This document shows, one piece after another, positions 16,925-26,578 of a DNA stretch of 64,000 nucleotides (position 1 is its first letter; each line of letters begins with the position of its first letter). Below the pieces are notes generated by a model. That model was not told where the DNA came from, made no database searches, and saw only the letters and a program-made list of their open reading frames with translations. The stretch comes from Streptomyces sp. NBC_00557 (GTDB lineage Bacteria; Actinomycetota; Actinomycetes; Streptomycetales; Streptomycetaceae): contig NZ_CP107796.1 of assembly GCF_036345995.1 (NCBI RefSeq), positions 7,192,001 to 7,256,000 of the forward strand. The letters are read 5' to 3'. Position numbers and translations under genes: made by a program.

Positions 16925-17101
16925 GCCGGTCGGCGCGGGATCGCTCGGAGGCGATGACCCGGGGCAGCCCCGGTGCGACACCGGGCAGTGCCAGGGCCCG
17001 TGGGCAAAGAACTCCGGCCACGCCAGGTCCTCTTGGTCTAGACCGTCCGTGATCGGCTGCTACCGTCGGCCCCGGACGGGCTCGACCGAGAGGGGACAGC
17101 G

Positions 17102-18139
17102 GTGGCACAGCACGGCAGGCCCGGCGGACGCCGGGCGTTCATCGGCTCGTTCACGGCGGCGGGCGGCCCCGGCCTGGTCACCGCGGAGGTCGCCCCCGAG
17201 GGCGGCGCGCTCCTCCTCGGCACCGCGGTGAACGACCTGCCCGACCCGTCCTACCTGGTCCTGTCGCCGGACGGACGGACGCTCTACGCCGTCAGCGAGA
17301 CGGCCGAGGGCGCCGTCGCCGCCTACCGGGTCGACGGGGGCCGGCCGGAACTCGCCGGGCCGCCCGTGCCGGTCGACGGCAGCGGACCCACCCACCTCGG
17401 CCTGTACGCCGGCCATGTGCTGACCGCCAACTACGGCTGCGGCAGCGTCACCGCCGTACCCGTGCGCCCGGACGGCTCGCTCGCCGCCAAGCCGTCCGGG
17501 CGGCTCCAGCACACCGGATCCGGTCCGCACGACCGGCGCCAGCGCGGCCCGCACGCCCACCAGGTGCAGCCCGATCCGAGCGGCCGGTGGGCCGTCAGCG
17601 TCGACCTCGGAACGGACTCGGTGCGCGTCTGCACCCTCGCGGACGGCGCTCCCAGCGTGCACCGCGAGGTCGCCGTGCGCCCCGGCTCCGGTCCCCGCCA
17701 TCTGGCCTTCCACCCGGGCGGCTCGCTGGCCTACGTCGTCAACGAACTCACCCCCACGGTCACCGTCTGCCGCTGGGACGCCGAGGACGGCGCCCTGCGG
17801 CCGCTGGCGGAGGTCCCCGTGCTGCCCGAGGCACCCGCGGGCGACGCCTATCCGTCCGGGATCGTGGTCTCCCCCGACGGCCGCTTCGTGTGGACCGCGA
17901 CCCGCGGCGAGGACGTCCTGTCGGTCCTCGCCGCGGAGGGCGAGACCCTCCGGCTGATCGGCACCGTGACCTGCGGCGGGCACTGGCCGCGCGCGCTCGC
18001 CGAACACGACGGCTTCCTCTACGCGGCCAACGAGCGCTCCGGGGACGTGACCTGGTTCGCCGTGGACCGGGCGACGGGGCTGCCCCGCTACGAGGGCTCG
18101 GTGTCCGTCACCGCGGCCTCCTGCGTCGTCTTCGGCTGA
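17102..18139 (+). CDS. Lactonase family seven-bladed beta-propeller protein
   Basis: A 345-residue protein of the 6-phosphogluconolactonase (Pgl/YbhE) type. Repeated blades carry motifs such as YLVLSPDGRTLYAVSE, HQVQPDPSGRWAVSVDLGTDSV, PGSGPRHLAFHPGGSLAYVVNE and YPSGIVVSPDGRFVWTATRGED. These proteins hydrolyse 6-phosphogluconolactone in the oxidative pentose phosphate route or other lactones. No signal peptide is seen. Start is GTG 17102 with GAGAGGGGA upstream. It is a single gene closed by a strong terminator. Confidence 0.88.
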   Translation: MAQHGRPGGRRAFIGSFTAAGGPGLVTAEVAPEGGALLLGTAVNDLPDPSYLVLSPDGRTLYAVSETAEGAVAAYRVDGGRPELAGPPVPVDGSGPTHLGLYAGHVLTANYGCGSVTAVPVRPDGSLAAKPSGRLQHTGSGPHDRRQRGPHAHQVQPDPSGRWAVSVDLGTDSVRVCTLADGAPSVHREVAVRPGSGPRHLAFHPGGSLAYVVNELTPTVTVCRWDAEDGALRPLAEVPVLPEAPAGDAYPSGIVVSPDGRFVWTATRGEDVLSVLAAEGETLRLIGTVTCGGHWPRALAEHDGFLYAANERSGDVTWFAVDRATGLPRYEGSVSVTAASCVVFG

Positions 18140-18211
18140 GCGCCGCGGCCCGGGACGGCCGTCTCCTCCCCGGCACGGGGCAGCACACGGTCAAGCTGCC
18201 GGACAGGGCGA

Positions 18212-18241
18212 AGGGCCCGCTCCGGGTGGGGAGCGGGCCCT
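18212..18241. terminator. Bidirectional terminator between convergent genes
   Basis: Perfect 12-base arms AGGGCCCGCTCC (18212-18223) and GGAGCGGGCCCT (18230-18241) enclose a 6-base loop between the lactonase and chelatase genes. Confidence 0.85.
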
Positions 18242-18275
18242 GGGCCGTACGGAGTGCCGGTGGCGCGGGCGCGGG

Positions 18276-19202
18276 TCAGCGGACCGGCATGCCCTGCGCC
18301 TGCTGCGGGGCGATGCCCAGCGCCGTCGTGTACTTGGCGAGGGCGAGCTTGCCGATCGCCGGGTAGGCGCCGAGCGGCTCGGCGGTGGAGCAGCCCGCCT
18401 CCTCGGCGGCCGCGGCGAGCAGCGCCGGGTCGATCTCCGGACCGATCAGGTACGGCGCCAGCGCCAGCTGCTGCGAGCCCGCGGAACGTAGCTGCTCGGC
18501 GACGGAGGAGATCGAGCCCTCCTGGTCCAGGGCCGCCGCCATCACCGGCACGGCCAGGCGCGCGGCGAGCAGCATGCCAGTGATCCCGGCCGCCTGCACG
18601 GCCTCCTCGCCGCCCACGGACGCCAGGACGATGCCGTCCGCCGCGGTGGCCACGGTGAACAGGCGCGCGCGGTCGGCGCGGGCGAGGCCCGCCTCGGACA
18701 GCCGCACGTGCAGCGCCTCGGCGAGCAGCGGGTGCGGGCCGAGGACGTCGGTCAGTTCGGCGGCGACCCGGCTGTCCATCACGGACTGGCGGATCTGCCG
18801 CAGAAGGGCGCTGTCCGGACCGGCCAGCAGCGGGACCACCACGGCGACCGGGCCGTCGGGCTCCTTGACCCCTTCGACCCCGGCGGCGACGGCCTGCTCG
18901 TAACGGGCCGTGCGCTCCTCGGCCGCGCGCACGAGCACGGACCGGAGCGTGGGGTACTCGCTGTCGTCCCCGTCCAGGTAGCCGATCCGGGCGTCCAGAC
19001 CGGGCAGCTCGGAGCGGGCGATGCTCACGACCTCCTCGGCGAGGGAGCGAGTGGCGGCGCTGGGCGCACCGGGCACCGCGAGGGCGAGCGCGGGCGCACC
19101 CTCGGGAGCCACCAGCGGTTCCGGTCGGCGGTGCCGTCCGGGCTGGCGGGGTCGCGGCATTCGTACGGGCAGGCCGGACTCGGGCCCAGTGGGGGTGCTC
19201 AT
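18276..19202 (-). CDS. Sirohydrochlorin chelatase-like protein (CbiX type)
   Basis: A 308-residue protein with two tandem half-domains of the CbiX/SirB fold. The N-terminal half has PALALAVPGAPSAATRSLAEEVVSIA, LDARIGYLDGDDSEYPTL and VVVPLLAGPDSALLRQIRQSV. The usual first-strand HGS histidine is replaced (AVPGAP), so metal insertion at that site is uncertain. Family members insert Fe2+ into sirohydrochlorin to make siroheme for sulfite and nitrite reductases, which would fit the sulfur theme of this window. TAACAT lies 8 bases before the ATG, indicating a leaderless mRNA. Confidence 0.75.
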   Translation of the reverse strand: MSTPTGPESGLPVRMPRPRQPGRHRRPEPLVAPEGAPALALAVPGAPSAATRSLAEEVVSIARSELPGLDARIGYLDGDDSEYPTLRSVLVRAAEERTARYEQAVAAGVEGVKEPDGPVAVVVPLLAGPDSALLRQIRQSVMDSRVAAELTDVLGPHPLLAEALHVRLSEAGLARADRARLFTVATAADGIVLASVGGEEAVQAAGITGMLLAARLAVPVMAAALDQEGSISSVAEQLRSAGSQQLALAPYLIGPEIDPALLAAAAEEAGCSTAEPLGAYPAIGKLALAKYTTALGIAPQQAQGMPVR

Positions 19203-19502
19203 GGCGCCGCATGTTACTGGCTTCCCGGGTTACTCCGTTCGGGGAGGGTGCAGGTGAGCGGTATCCGTCCGGTTTTGTCTGATGAGGTGCTCGACGGGGA
19301 CACGTGTTGCGGGCATGTGCCGAGAACATGCCCCGACAAAGCAGTGACAAGGGAGGACAATCCGCTTTTACGGCGATCCCGCATGCCGGGCGCCGGTACC
19401 GGGCCGGAGCGCGAAGAGCACAGGGCGGGTTCACCCGGCGGGGTGAGCCGGCCGAACGAGCAGAGACGTGCGGGGGACACGAGCAGGCGTCACGCATGCG
19501 GA
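19203..19502. other. Gene-free stretch between chelatase and ung
   Basis: Apart from the chelatase -10 box (complement of 19211-19216) I see no gene, no strong hairpin and no repeat here. The patch around 19310-19375 is AT-richer than its surroundings but carries no ORF with plausible codon use. Confidence 0.5.
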
Positions 19503-19546
19503 ACAGGCCGGCGGTGGACGCCGATCCGGGTCCACCGCCGGCCTGT
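19503..19546 (-). terminator. Terminator of ung
   Basis: Seventeen-base perfect arms (ACAGGCCGGCGGTGGAC at 19503-19519 and its complement at 19530-19546) around a 10-base loop, 10 bases beyond the ung stop. Confidence 0.85.
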
Positions 19547-19555
19547 CGGAGACGG

Positions 19556-20242
19556 TTACGGCAGCCGCCAGTCCACCGGTTGTCCGCCCTGCTGGATCAG
19601 CAGGTCGTTGGCGCGGCTGAACGGACGCGAGCCGAAGAAGCCGCGGTCGGCCGACATCGGCGACGGGTGCGCCGACTCCACGGCGGGCAGCCTGCCCAGC
19701 AGCGGACGCAGATTCCGGGCGTCCCGGCCCCACAGAATGGACACCAGCGGCTTGCCGCGCGCCGCCAGGGCCCGGATCGCCTGCTCGGTGACCTCCTCCC
19801 AGCCCTTGCCGCGGTGGGCGCCAGGACTGCGCGGAGCCGTGGTCAGCGCCCTGTTGAGGAGCAGCACCCCCTGCTCGGTCCACGGCGTGAGATCGCCGTT
19901 GGACGGCTGGGGCACCCCCAGGTCGGCGGTCAGCTCCCGGAAGATGTTGATGAGGCTGGGCGGCAGCGGGCGTACGTCGGGCGCGACCGAGAACGACAGG
20001 CCCACCGCGTGTCCCGGCGTCGGATACGGGTCCTGACCGACGATCAGGACCCGTACGTCGTCGAAGGGTTGCTGAAAGGCCCGCAGGACGTTCGGTCCGG
20101 CCGGGAGGTAGGTGCGTCCCGCGGCGATCTCCGCGCGCAGGAAGTCGCCCATGCCGGCGATCCGGTCCGCGACGGGTTCGAGGGCCTTCGCCCAGCCCGC
20201 TTCGACGATTTCATGCAAGGGTCGTGGAGCCACGGGCGTCAC
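19556..20242 (-). CDS. ung: Uracil-DNA glycosylase, family 1
   Basis: A 228-residue enzyme of normal length. The water-activating motif GQDPYP has the catalytic Asp71, and the minor-groove loop [17 protein letters not shown] has the catalytic His192. The [10 protein letters not shown] and WGRDARN blocks that shape the uracil pocket are also present. It removes uracil from DNA as the first step of base excision repair. Start is GTG 20242. It is monocistronic and closed by a strong hairpin. Confidence 0.97.
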   Translation of the reverse strand: MTPVAPRPLHEIVEAGWAKALEPVADRIAGMGDFLRAEIAAGRTYLPAGPNVLRAFQQPFDDVRVLIVGQDPYPTPGHAVGLSFSVAPDVRPLPPSLINIFRELTADLGVPQPSNGDLTPWTEQGVLLLNRALTTAPRSPGAHRGKGWEEVTEQAIRALAARGKPLVSILWGRDARNLRPLLGRLPAVESAHPSPMSADRGFFGSRPFSRANDLLIQQGGQPVDWRLP

Positions 20243-20318
20243 CCTACTGCCGTACCCGGCCCGGTGATCAACCGATGGCCGAAGCCCGGCCCGGACGCCC
20301 CGGCTGCGTGCGCGTGTC

Positions 20319-21407
20319 TCAGGCGATCACCGCCGCCCGCACGCACAGCACGTCCGGCAGGTGCGCGGCCAGCTGCTGCCAGCTGTCGCCGTCGTCGGCC
20401 GAGGCGAACACCTCGCCGTTGCGGTTGCCGAAGTACACGCCCGCCGGATCGGCGTCGTCGGTGCACAGGGCGTCCCGCAGCACCGTGCCGTAGTGATCCT
20501 CTTCCGGCAGGCCCTTGGACAGCGGCTCCCAGGTCCGGCCCGCGTCCTCGGTGCGGAAGACCCGGCAGCGGTGCTCGGCGGGCACCCGGTCCGCGTCGGC
20601 GTTGATCGGGAAGACGTACGCCGTGTCACCCCGGCGCGGATGGGCGGCCACCGCGAAGCCGAACGTGGACGGCAGATCCGTGCCGATGTCGGTCCAGTGC
20701 GCGCCCGCGTCGTCGCTGCGGTACACCCCCCAGTGGTTCTGCAGGTAGAGCCGGTCGGGGTCCGCCGCGTCCCTGGCGACCTTGTGGACGCACTGGCCGA
20801 ACTCCGGGTTCGGGTCCGGCAGGAACACCGCGGACACACCGGAGTTGGACGGGGCCCAGCTCGCGCCGCCGTCGGTGGAGCGGAACACCCCGGCCGTGGA
20901 GACGGCCACGGTCACCGCTCTGGGATCGCGCGCGTCGGTGAGCACGGTGTGCAGTCCCTCGCCGCCGCCGCCCGGCACCCACTGGGAGCGTGTCGGATGC
21001 TCCCACAGCGGCCGCACCAGCTCGAAGCTCTCCCCGCGGTCCTCCGAGCGGTACAGCGCCGCCGGTTCGGTGCCCGCGTACACCACGCCGGGCTCGGCGG
21101 CGGCCGGGTGCAGCTGCCAGACGCGCTCCAGGGAGGCGCCGGTGTCCTTGGGGAACTTGACGGCCGGCTGCGGCGGTTCGGTCCAGGTGCGGCCGAGGTC
21201 GTCGGAGTGGAAGACCGACGGGCCCCAGTGCGCGCTGTCGCCGCCCGCCAGCAGCCGCGGCCGGTCCTCGCGGGTGTCGATCGCGACCGAGTAGACCGCC
21301 TGCGCGTTGAAATAGGGGCTGTCGTCGAACTCCCAGGCTCCGCCGCCCCTGCGCCGCCCGATGAACAGGCCCTTGCGGGTGCCCACTGCCAGCAGTACCT
21401 CGGTCAT
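20319..21407 (-). CDS. Sialidase-fold beta-propeller protein (BNR/photosystem II stability type)
   Basis: A 362-residue protein made of repeated blades containing Asp-box/BNR-like motifs: [51 protein letters not shown] and [10 protein letters not shown], six or more copies. There is no signal peptide ([17 protein letters not shown]), so it is cytoplasmic despite the sialidase-like motifs. No catalytic Arg triad can be assigned, so glycosidase activity should not be assumed. The start has a perfect GGAGGTGA. Function unknown; possible ligand-binding or scaffold role. Confidence 0.82.
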   Translation of the reverse strand: MTEVLLAVGTRKGLFIGRRRGGGAWEFDDSPYFNAQAVYSVAIDTREDRPRLLAGGDSAHWGPSVFHSDDLGRTWTEPPQPAVKFPKDTGASLERVWQLHPAAAEPGVVYAGTEPAALYRSEDRGESFELVRPLWEHPTRSQWVPGGGGEGLHTVLTDARDPRAVTVAVSTAGVFRSTDGGASWAPSNSGVSAVFLPDPNPEFGQCVHKVARDAADPDRLYLQNHWGVYRSDDAGAHWTDIGTDLPSTFGFAVAAHPRRGDTAYVFPINADADRVPAEHRCRVFRTEDAGRTWEPLSKGLPEEDHYGTVLRDALCTDDADPAGVYFGNRNGEVFASADDGDSWQQLAAHLPDVLCVRAAVIA

Positions 21408-21701
21408 GCCGATCACCTCCGGGACGCCTTCGTCCAGGTAGCCGTGAGACAGGTAGTCGTCGGTTATCGGCCAGTCTGCACCCCGCCACTGACAGTCACC
21501 CCTGGATCGGGTGTTCCCGCAGGTCACAGCGGTGTCGTCGACGGCCGGCGAAGGACCGCGGCGGTTCGTTGCGGCATGCGCCTGCGCGAGGGGGCACGCG
21601 CGTGCGACCGTCGGGGAGACGGCTCGTCGTGAGCAACGGAGCGGTCTCCCGCGTATGGGAGGGCGGTCCGGCCGGTCGGTGCGCTCGTGAGGAGGATGCC
21701 T

Positions 21702-22286
21702 TTGAAGGCGTTCCGTGGTCCGAAGGTGTGGCTGTGGCGCTGGCGGCGCAACCCGCTCAAACGCCGGGCCGACGTGGTGGAGGCCTGGGTGGTGCTCGGC
21801 GCCTGGCTGCTGACCGTCCTGGCCGGGGTCGCGGCCGGTCTCGCCGCGGACGAGTCGGTGGAGAGCGGACTCGCGCGGGAGCGGACGGACTGGCGCCCCG
21901 TCGTGGCCCACGTGGTGGAGCGGGTCCCGGGAAGCAGTTCCATGCACAGTCATGCCCCCTCTGGCGAACGGGTCTGGGCCCGGGTGCGCTGGACCGTGCC
22001 CGACGGCTCCGCCCACACCGGGCAGGTCCGGGTGGTGCCCGGCAGCAGGCGTGGCGCTCCGGTCACCGTCTGGACCGATCCGCAGGGTCGTCTCGTCGGC
22101 CGCCCCACCTCCGCCTCCGAAGCCACCTTCCGGGGCGTCCTGATCGGCTGCCTGGTGGGCGTGAGCGCGGCGGCCGTCCCCTTCGCCGGCGGCCTCGCCC
22201 TGCGCGGCCGCCTGGAACGCCGCCGCATGCGCGCCTGGGACACCGAGTGGGCGCGGCTCGGACCGCAGTGGGGGCGGATGGTCTGA
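21702..22286 (+). CDS. Rv1733c-like two-segment membrane protein
   Basis: About 194 residues. An Arg/Trp-rich N-terminus (WLWRWRRNPLKRRADVVEAW) leads into a first membrane helix near residues 33-52, an extracytoplasmic domain of ~85 residues, and a second helix near residues 145-170 followed by a basic cytoplasmic tail. This layout matches the Rv1733c family found in many copies in streptomycetes, of unknown function. Start choice: TTG 21702 has AGGAGG six bases upstream. GTG 21687 and ATG 21696 are in frame but badly spaced from that site. Confidence 0.72.
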   Translation: MKAFRGPKVWLWRWRRNPLKRRADVVEAWVVLGAWLLTVLAGVAAGLAADESVESGLARERTDWRPVVAHVVERVPGSSSMHSHAPSGERVWARVRWTVPDGSAHTGQVRVVPGSRRGAPVTVWTDPQGRLVGRPTSASEATFRGVLIGCLVGVSAAAVPFAGGLALRGRLERRRMRAWDTEWARLGPQWGRMV

Positions 22287-22302
22287 CCACGCCCGTCACA
22301 CC

Positions 22303-22500
22303 GCCGAGGGCGCGCGGCTTGGGCGCGCTGCGGAGGACGGACCCAGCGCGGGACGCGGCCGAGGGCGTGCGGCTCGGGCGTGCCGTGGGGGGGCGGATGC
22401 AGTGCGGGACGCGGCCGAGGGCGTGCGGCTCGGGCGCGCCGTGGGGGGGGCGGATGCAGTGCGGGGCGTGGCCGAGGGCGTGCGGCTTGGGCGCGCCGTG
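22303..22500. repeat. GC-rich tandem repeat, about 56-base period, four copies
   Basis: The block GCCGAGGGCG(C/T)GCGGCT(C/T)GG begins at 22303, 22358, 22414 and 22471, giving periods of 55-57 bases. Each unit also carries a GGGCG(C/T)GCCGTGGG-like stretch and, in two copies, GGATGCAGTGCGG. It lies between the ends of two convergent genes. No promoter or gene is seen from 22287 to 22673. Confidence 0.8.
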
Positions 22501-22673
22501 GGCGACGGACCCAGCCCGGGACGACGCCGCGGACGCAGGGCTCACGCACGCCGCCGAGGACGTACCGCCCGGCACGCCGCCGAGGACGCGCCGCCTGACA
22601 CACCGCCGACCACGCACCCCGGTCGGCGCCGGTCCACGGCGGTGAGGCGAGGGTGCCGAACCCATGACACCCC

Positions 22674-24656
22674 CTACATCGCCGCCAGTACCTCCCGGCA
22701 CGCGCTCAGCAGCTCCTCGTCCTCCGCTATGCCCTGGCCGCCGCCCGCGCCCGGATGTGCCGCATGGCGGCGTGGGGAGGCCAGTTCGGTCTCCGCCAGG
22801 TGCCGTAGCGGCGTGGCGGCCGGGCCCATCTCGGTGAGGCAGCGGGCGATGCGGAGGCGGGTGCCCGGGTCCTCCCGCCAGGCGTCCCGGAAGACGGGCA
22901 GCACCGGCTGCGGGTCGGCGTCGATGCCCCAGAGCGCGCACGCGGCCGCCACCCGCTCCCGCGCGGGCCGCGACCCGGCCGCCGCGCGGCGCAGCGCGGG
23001 CAGGGCGGGACGCGCGGCCGGACCCAGGCGGGCGAGCCGCGAGGCGGCCAGCGGCCGGCTGTCCGGGTCGCCCTGGCTCAGCTCCCGCAGCAGCACGGGG
23101 AGTACGGCCGTGGCGTCCCGCTGCGCCGACCAGAGCGCGCCGGCCGCCGCGGCGGCGTGCCGGGTGTGCAGGAGGGCGCGCAGGACCGGTACGGCCTGTG
23201 CGGTGGCGTCCAGCGCCTCCAGCGCTGCGATGGCCTGGCCCGCGAAGGCGTCCCGCGGCCCCGGCCCGCCGGGCGCGTCCGACAGCAGCCGCAGCACCTC
23301 CGGGACGGCGTCCCGGTCCCCGACGGCGGCGACCGCCGTGAGCAGGGGGCCGGCGAGCCGGGCGGCGGCCGCGGAGGCCGGCGGAATCCGGGCGAGCCGC
23401 TGCCGCAGCACGGGAGCGAGCGGGGCCGCTTCGGCGCCCAGGTGCGTCAGTTCGCCCCCCAGGTCCACCGGTGCGGCCGGCCCGGCCAGGAGGTGGGCCA
23501 GGGCCGGAACCGCGCGTCGATCGCCGCTTCTGACCAGTGCCTTGAGCGGGCCCCCCAGGACGGGGGAGCCGCGCTCGACACGGTGCGTCCACAGGTCGGG
23601 CCGGGCCCGCACCAGAGCGTGCAGGTCGTCGGCGGCGGGTGCGGCCAGGGCGAACAGCCCCGACAGGACGGTGACCGCGGCGTCCCGCAACCAGTCCTCC
23701 TCGGCGCCCAGTTGGGCGCCGAGCAGCCGGACCGTGCCGCTGTGGTCGCCGCGCCAGCCGCGCAGCAGCGCCGCCGCCAGCCACACGCCATGGCACCGGT
23801 CCATCGGGTCGGGACTGGTCAGCTGGCCGCCGAGGAGCGCGCCGCGGTCGGCGACGCGGTCGCCCAGTGCGGTGTGCAGGGTGCGCAGCAGCCGGGAGCC
23901 CTCCTCGTCGGACGGGCGCAGCCGCCGTATCCGCCCGACCAGGGAGTCGGTGGCCGGCTCGCAGCTGCGGGCGCGGTGCGCGGAGCGCTCCCGCAGCAGC
24001 CGGACGGCCGTCGGCACCAGGTCGGCGGGCAGCCGGGCGGGCGCGACGAGGGCGAGCTGGCCGAGCGCCGCGAGCCGCTGCCCCGGCGCGTACGGTGGTG
24101 CGCTCTGCTCGGCCAGCAGGTCCACCGCGGCGTCGGCGTGCGCGGGGTACCGGCGGGCGAACAGGGCGAGCGCCTCGGTCAGGGCGAGCAGGACCCGGTC
24201 GTCCCGCTCGGCCCGCAGCCGCTGCCGCAACAGCTCCAGGACCGGCGCGGGGCCGGCCACGAAGTGCACGAGGGCCCCGGCGGCCGCCCGGCGCACCGCC
24301 GGGTCCGGGTCCCCGGCGAGCCGGGCGAACACCTCGCCGCCCGCGCACACCGCCGCCCGCGCCCGCGGGTCCCCGTCCGCGCTGTACGCGCCGATGGCCA
24401 CCAGCAGTTCCACGATGCCGCCCCGGTCCGGCACCTCCTCGCGGGCCACGAGTGACAGCAGGAACGGGACGCAGGCGAGCGTCGAGTCGTACACCCGCCC
24501 CTGGTGGTGCAGCGCGCCGTACATCCCGTCGAGCGCGGTCGCCCGCTCGGCGGTGTCCGCGGAGGCCAGGGCCCGTAACCATCCGGGCACGTCCTCCGCG
24601 CTGCCGTACCGGTGCCGCAGCGAGGCCCAGTCCACCTCGTCGATCCCCGTGAACAC
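22674..24656 (-). CDS. HEAT-repeat protein
   Basis: A 660-residue, almost entirely helical protein made of HEAT/PBS-lyase-type repeats of about 30-40 residues, recognisable by units such as LAGDPDPAVRRAAAGALVHFV and GDPDSRPLAASRLARLGPAARPALPAL. The N-terminus VFTGIDEVDWASLRHRYGSAEDVPGWLRALAS is typical of streptomycete HEAT proteins. It probably acts as a protein-interaction scaffold; no catalytic motif is visible. Start GTG 24656 is preceded by GGGGAGG at five bases, which overrides an upstream in-frame start at 24713. No operon partner. Confidence 0.85.
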   Translation of the reverse strand: MFTGIDEVDWASLRHRYGSAEDVPGWLRALASADTAERATALDGMYGALHHQGRVYDSTLACVPFLLSLVAREEVPDRGGIVELLVAIGAYSADGDPRARAAVCAGGEVFARLAGDPDPAVRRAAAGALVHFVAGPAPVLELLRQRLRAERDDRVLLALTEALALFARRYPAHADAAVDLLAEQSAPPYAPGQRLAALGQLALVAPARLPADLVPTAVRLLRERSAHRARSCEPATDSLVGRIRRLRPSDEEGSRLLRTLHTALGDRVADRGALLGGQLTSPDPMDRCHGVWLAAALLRGWRGDHSGTVRLLGAQLGAEEDWLRDAAVTVLSGLFALAAPAADDLHALVRARPDLWTHRVERGSPVLGGPLKALVRSGDRRAVPALAHLLAGPAAPVDLGGELTHLGAEAAPLAPVLRQRLARIPPASAAAARLAGPLLTAVAAVGDRDAVPEVLRLLSDAPGGPGPRDAFAGQAIAALEALDATAQAVPVLRALLHTRHAAAAAGALWSAQRDATAVLPVLLRELSQGDPDSRPLAASRLARLGPAARPALPALRRAAAGSRPARERVAAACALWGIDADPQPVLPVFRDAWREDPGTRLRIARCLTEMGPAATPLRHLAETELASPRRHAAHPGAGGGQGIAEDEELLSACREVLAAM

Positions 24657-24823
24657 GTTGTCCTCCCCAGCCGAGTGCCGCCTGATCGCGAGTGTGCACC
24701 ACGGCACCGACAACGGTCCGGAGCCGCAGACTGACTGTGTGCGATCCGTCGGCTGTCACCGGCCAGGCCGACGGCGGCCCTCTCGCGCCGGACGGCAGGA
24801 GGACCGTCGCCTGGGGAGAGGGG

Positions 24824-26509
24824 TCAGTTCAGGCCGGGCAGGGCACGCTCCAGGATCGGGCCGAGGTCCGTACCGGTGGGCAGCGTGCCGAACGCGTGCC
24901 CCCAGTCGCCGCCCAGCCGGCTCGCGCAGAAGGCGTCCGCCACCGGGTGCGGGGCGTGCCGGACCAGCAGGGAGCCCTGGAGGGCGAGCGCCATCCGCTC
25001 CACCAGCCGGCGGGCGCCCACCTGGTCCGTTTCGGCCAACTGGTCCTTGAGCGCGGCCACCGCCGCGTCCAGGCGGGCGTCCGCTCCGCGCGCGAGGCCG
25101 AGTTCGGCGAACAGGGCCTCGGCGGTGTCCGGTTCGCGCCCGAGGGCACGCAGCACGTCGAGCGCGTTGACGTTGCCCGAACCCTCCCAGATCGACAGCA
25201 GCGGCGCCTCCCGGTAGTGCCGCGGCATACCGGACTCCTCGACGTAGCCGTTGCCGCCCAGGCACTCCAGCGCCTCCGCGGTGAACGCCGGGCCCCGCTT
25301 GGTGACCCAGTACTTGCCGACGGCGGTGGCGATCCGCCGGAAGGCCCGCTCCCCGGCGTCCCCGCGCACCGCGCGGTCGGCCGCGCCGGCCAGCCGCAGG
25401 GTGAGCGTCGTCGCCGCCTCCGACTCCAGCGCCAGGTCGGCCAGGACGTTGCGCATCAGCGGCTGCTCGATCAGCCGGGCGCCGAACGCGCTGCGGTGCC
25501 GGGCGTGGTGCCCGGCCTCCACCAGCGTCTTGCGCATCAGGGTCGCCGAGGACATCACACAGTCCAGCCGGGTGCAGTTGACCATCTCGATGATGGTCCT
25601 CACCCCCCGCCCCTCCGGTCCCACCAGCCACGCCACGGTGTGGTCGAACTCCGGCTCCGAGGAGGCGTTGGAGCGGTTGCCGAGCTTGTCCTTGAGCCGC
25701 TGGATGCGGAAGGTGTTGCGGCTGCCGTCGGGCAGCACGCGCGGCACCAGGAAGCACGACAGCCCGCCCGGGGCCTGCGCGAGCACCAGGAAGACGTCGC
25801 ACATCGGCGCCGACGTGAACCACTTGTGCCCGCGCAGCGTGTACACGCCGGGTTCCCCGGTGGGCGTGGCGACCGTCGTGTTCGTCCGGACGTCCGAACC
25901 GCCCTGCTTCTCGGTCATGCCCATCCCCGCGAGCAGCCCCGGCTTCTCGGCCGGCACGCGCAGCTCGGGGTCGTACTCCCGGCTGGTCAGCAGCGGTTCG
26001 TAGACCTTCGCCAGGTCCGGCTGGGCGCGCAGCGCGGGTACGGCGGCGTACGTCATCGACGTCGGGCAGCCGTGCCCGGCCTCCGTGTGCCCCCACACCA
26101 GTCCGCCCGCCGTGCGGGCCACATGGGCGCCGGGCCGCTCGTCCGCCCAGGGCGCGCCGGCCAGGCCCTCGGCGACCGCCGTGCGCATCAGGTGGTGCCA
26201 GCTGGGATGGAACTCCACCTCGTCCACGCGGTGGCCGTAGCGGTCGTGGGTGCGCAGGACCGGCTCGTGCCGGTTCGCCAGCTCGCCCCACTCCTGCGCC
26301 TCGACGCTGCCGGCGCGCGCCCCCAGCCGCCGGATGTCCTCCTCCGCCCATCCGGCGCCCTCCCGGCGCAGCCCCTCCAGCAGGGCCGGGTCGTCGGAGG
26401 CGTCGTACGGCGCCAGGGGCGGGGCCTGGTTGGTGACGTCGTGCGTGGCGTACGGCTGCTGGGGCTGCGCCCCCGACGGCGACGGCGACTGCGCGGAAAT
26501 CGAGACCAT
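24824..26509 (-). CDS. AidB-like acyl-CoA dehydrogenase
   Basis: A 561-residue flavoprotein matching the long acyl-CoA dehydrogenase branch of AidB. Diagnostic are the N-terminal TNQAPPLAPYDASDDPALLEGLRR, GMGMTEKQGGSDVRTNTTVA (FAD and substrate contacts), the KWFTSAPMCDVFLVLAQ strand and ECLGGNGYVEESGMPRHYREAPLLSIWEGSGN near the active site. Escherichia coli AidB protects DNA from alkylation and has weak isovaleryl-CoA dehydrogenase activity. A DNA-protecting role would need the basic C-terminal domain, which I cannot judge here. It is divergent from a PaaX-type regulator across a 50-65 base spacer with clear operators. Confidence 0.9.
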   Translation of the reverse strand: MVSISAQSPSPSGAQPQQPYATHDVTNQAPPLAPYDASDDPALLEGLRREGAGWAEEDIRRLGARAGSVEAQEWGELANRHEPVLRTHDRYGHRVDEVEFHPSWHHLMRTAVAEGLAGAPWADERPGAHVARTAGGLVWGHTEAGHGCPTSMTYAAVPALRAQPDLAKVYEPLLTSREYDPELRVPAEKPGLLAGMGMTEKQGGSDVRTNTTVATPTGEPGVYTLRGHKWFTSAPMCDVFLVLAQAPGGLSCFLVPRVLPDGSRNTFRIQRLKDKLGNRSNASSEPEFDHTVAWLVGPEGRGVRTIIEMVNCTRLDCVMSSATLMRKTLVEAGHHARHRSAFGARLIEQPLMRNVLADLALESEAATTLTLRLAGAADRAVRGDAGERAFRRIATAVGKYWVTKRGPAFTAEALECLGGNGYVEESGMPRHYREAPLLSIWEGSGNVNALDVLRALGREPDTAEALFAELGLARGADARLDAAVAALKDQLAETDQVGARRLVERMALALQGSLLVRHAPHPVADAFCASRLGGDWGHAFGTLPTGTDLGPILERALPGLN

Positions 26510-26516
26510 GACAGTA

Positions 26517-26578
26517 TGTTGCACTCTCGCTGCGGCCGTAGCAATACTGCAACAAGGAGGTGCACGTACAGTACGTGC
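26517..26578. promoter_or_regulatory. Operators between the AidB-like and PaaX genes
   Basis: TGTTGCA at 26517-26523 and TGCAACA at 26548-26554 form a spaced inverted repeat. A perfect 17-base palindrome (GCACGTAC-A-GTACGTGC) covers 26562-26578, straddling the possible starts of the paaX-type gene, where a bound protein would block its own translation or transcription. Confidence 0.55.

Noticed and set aside
22303..22500. CRISPR-like spacing of repeats
   Set aside because: Repeat and spacer are not distinct, all parts repeat, no Cas genes and GC content too high.
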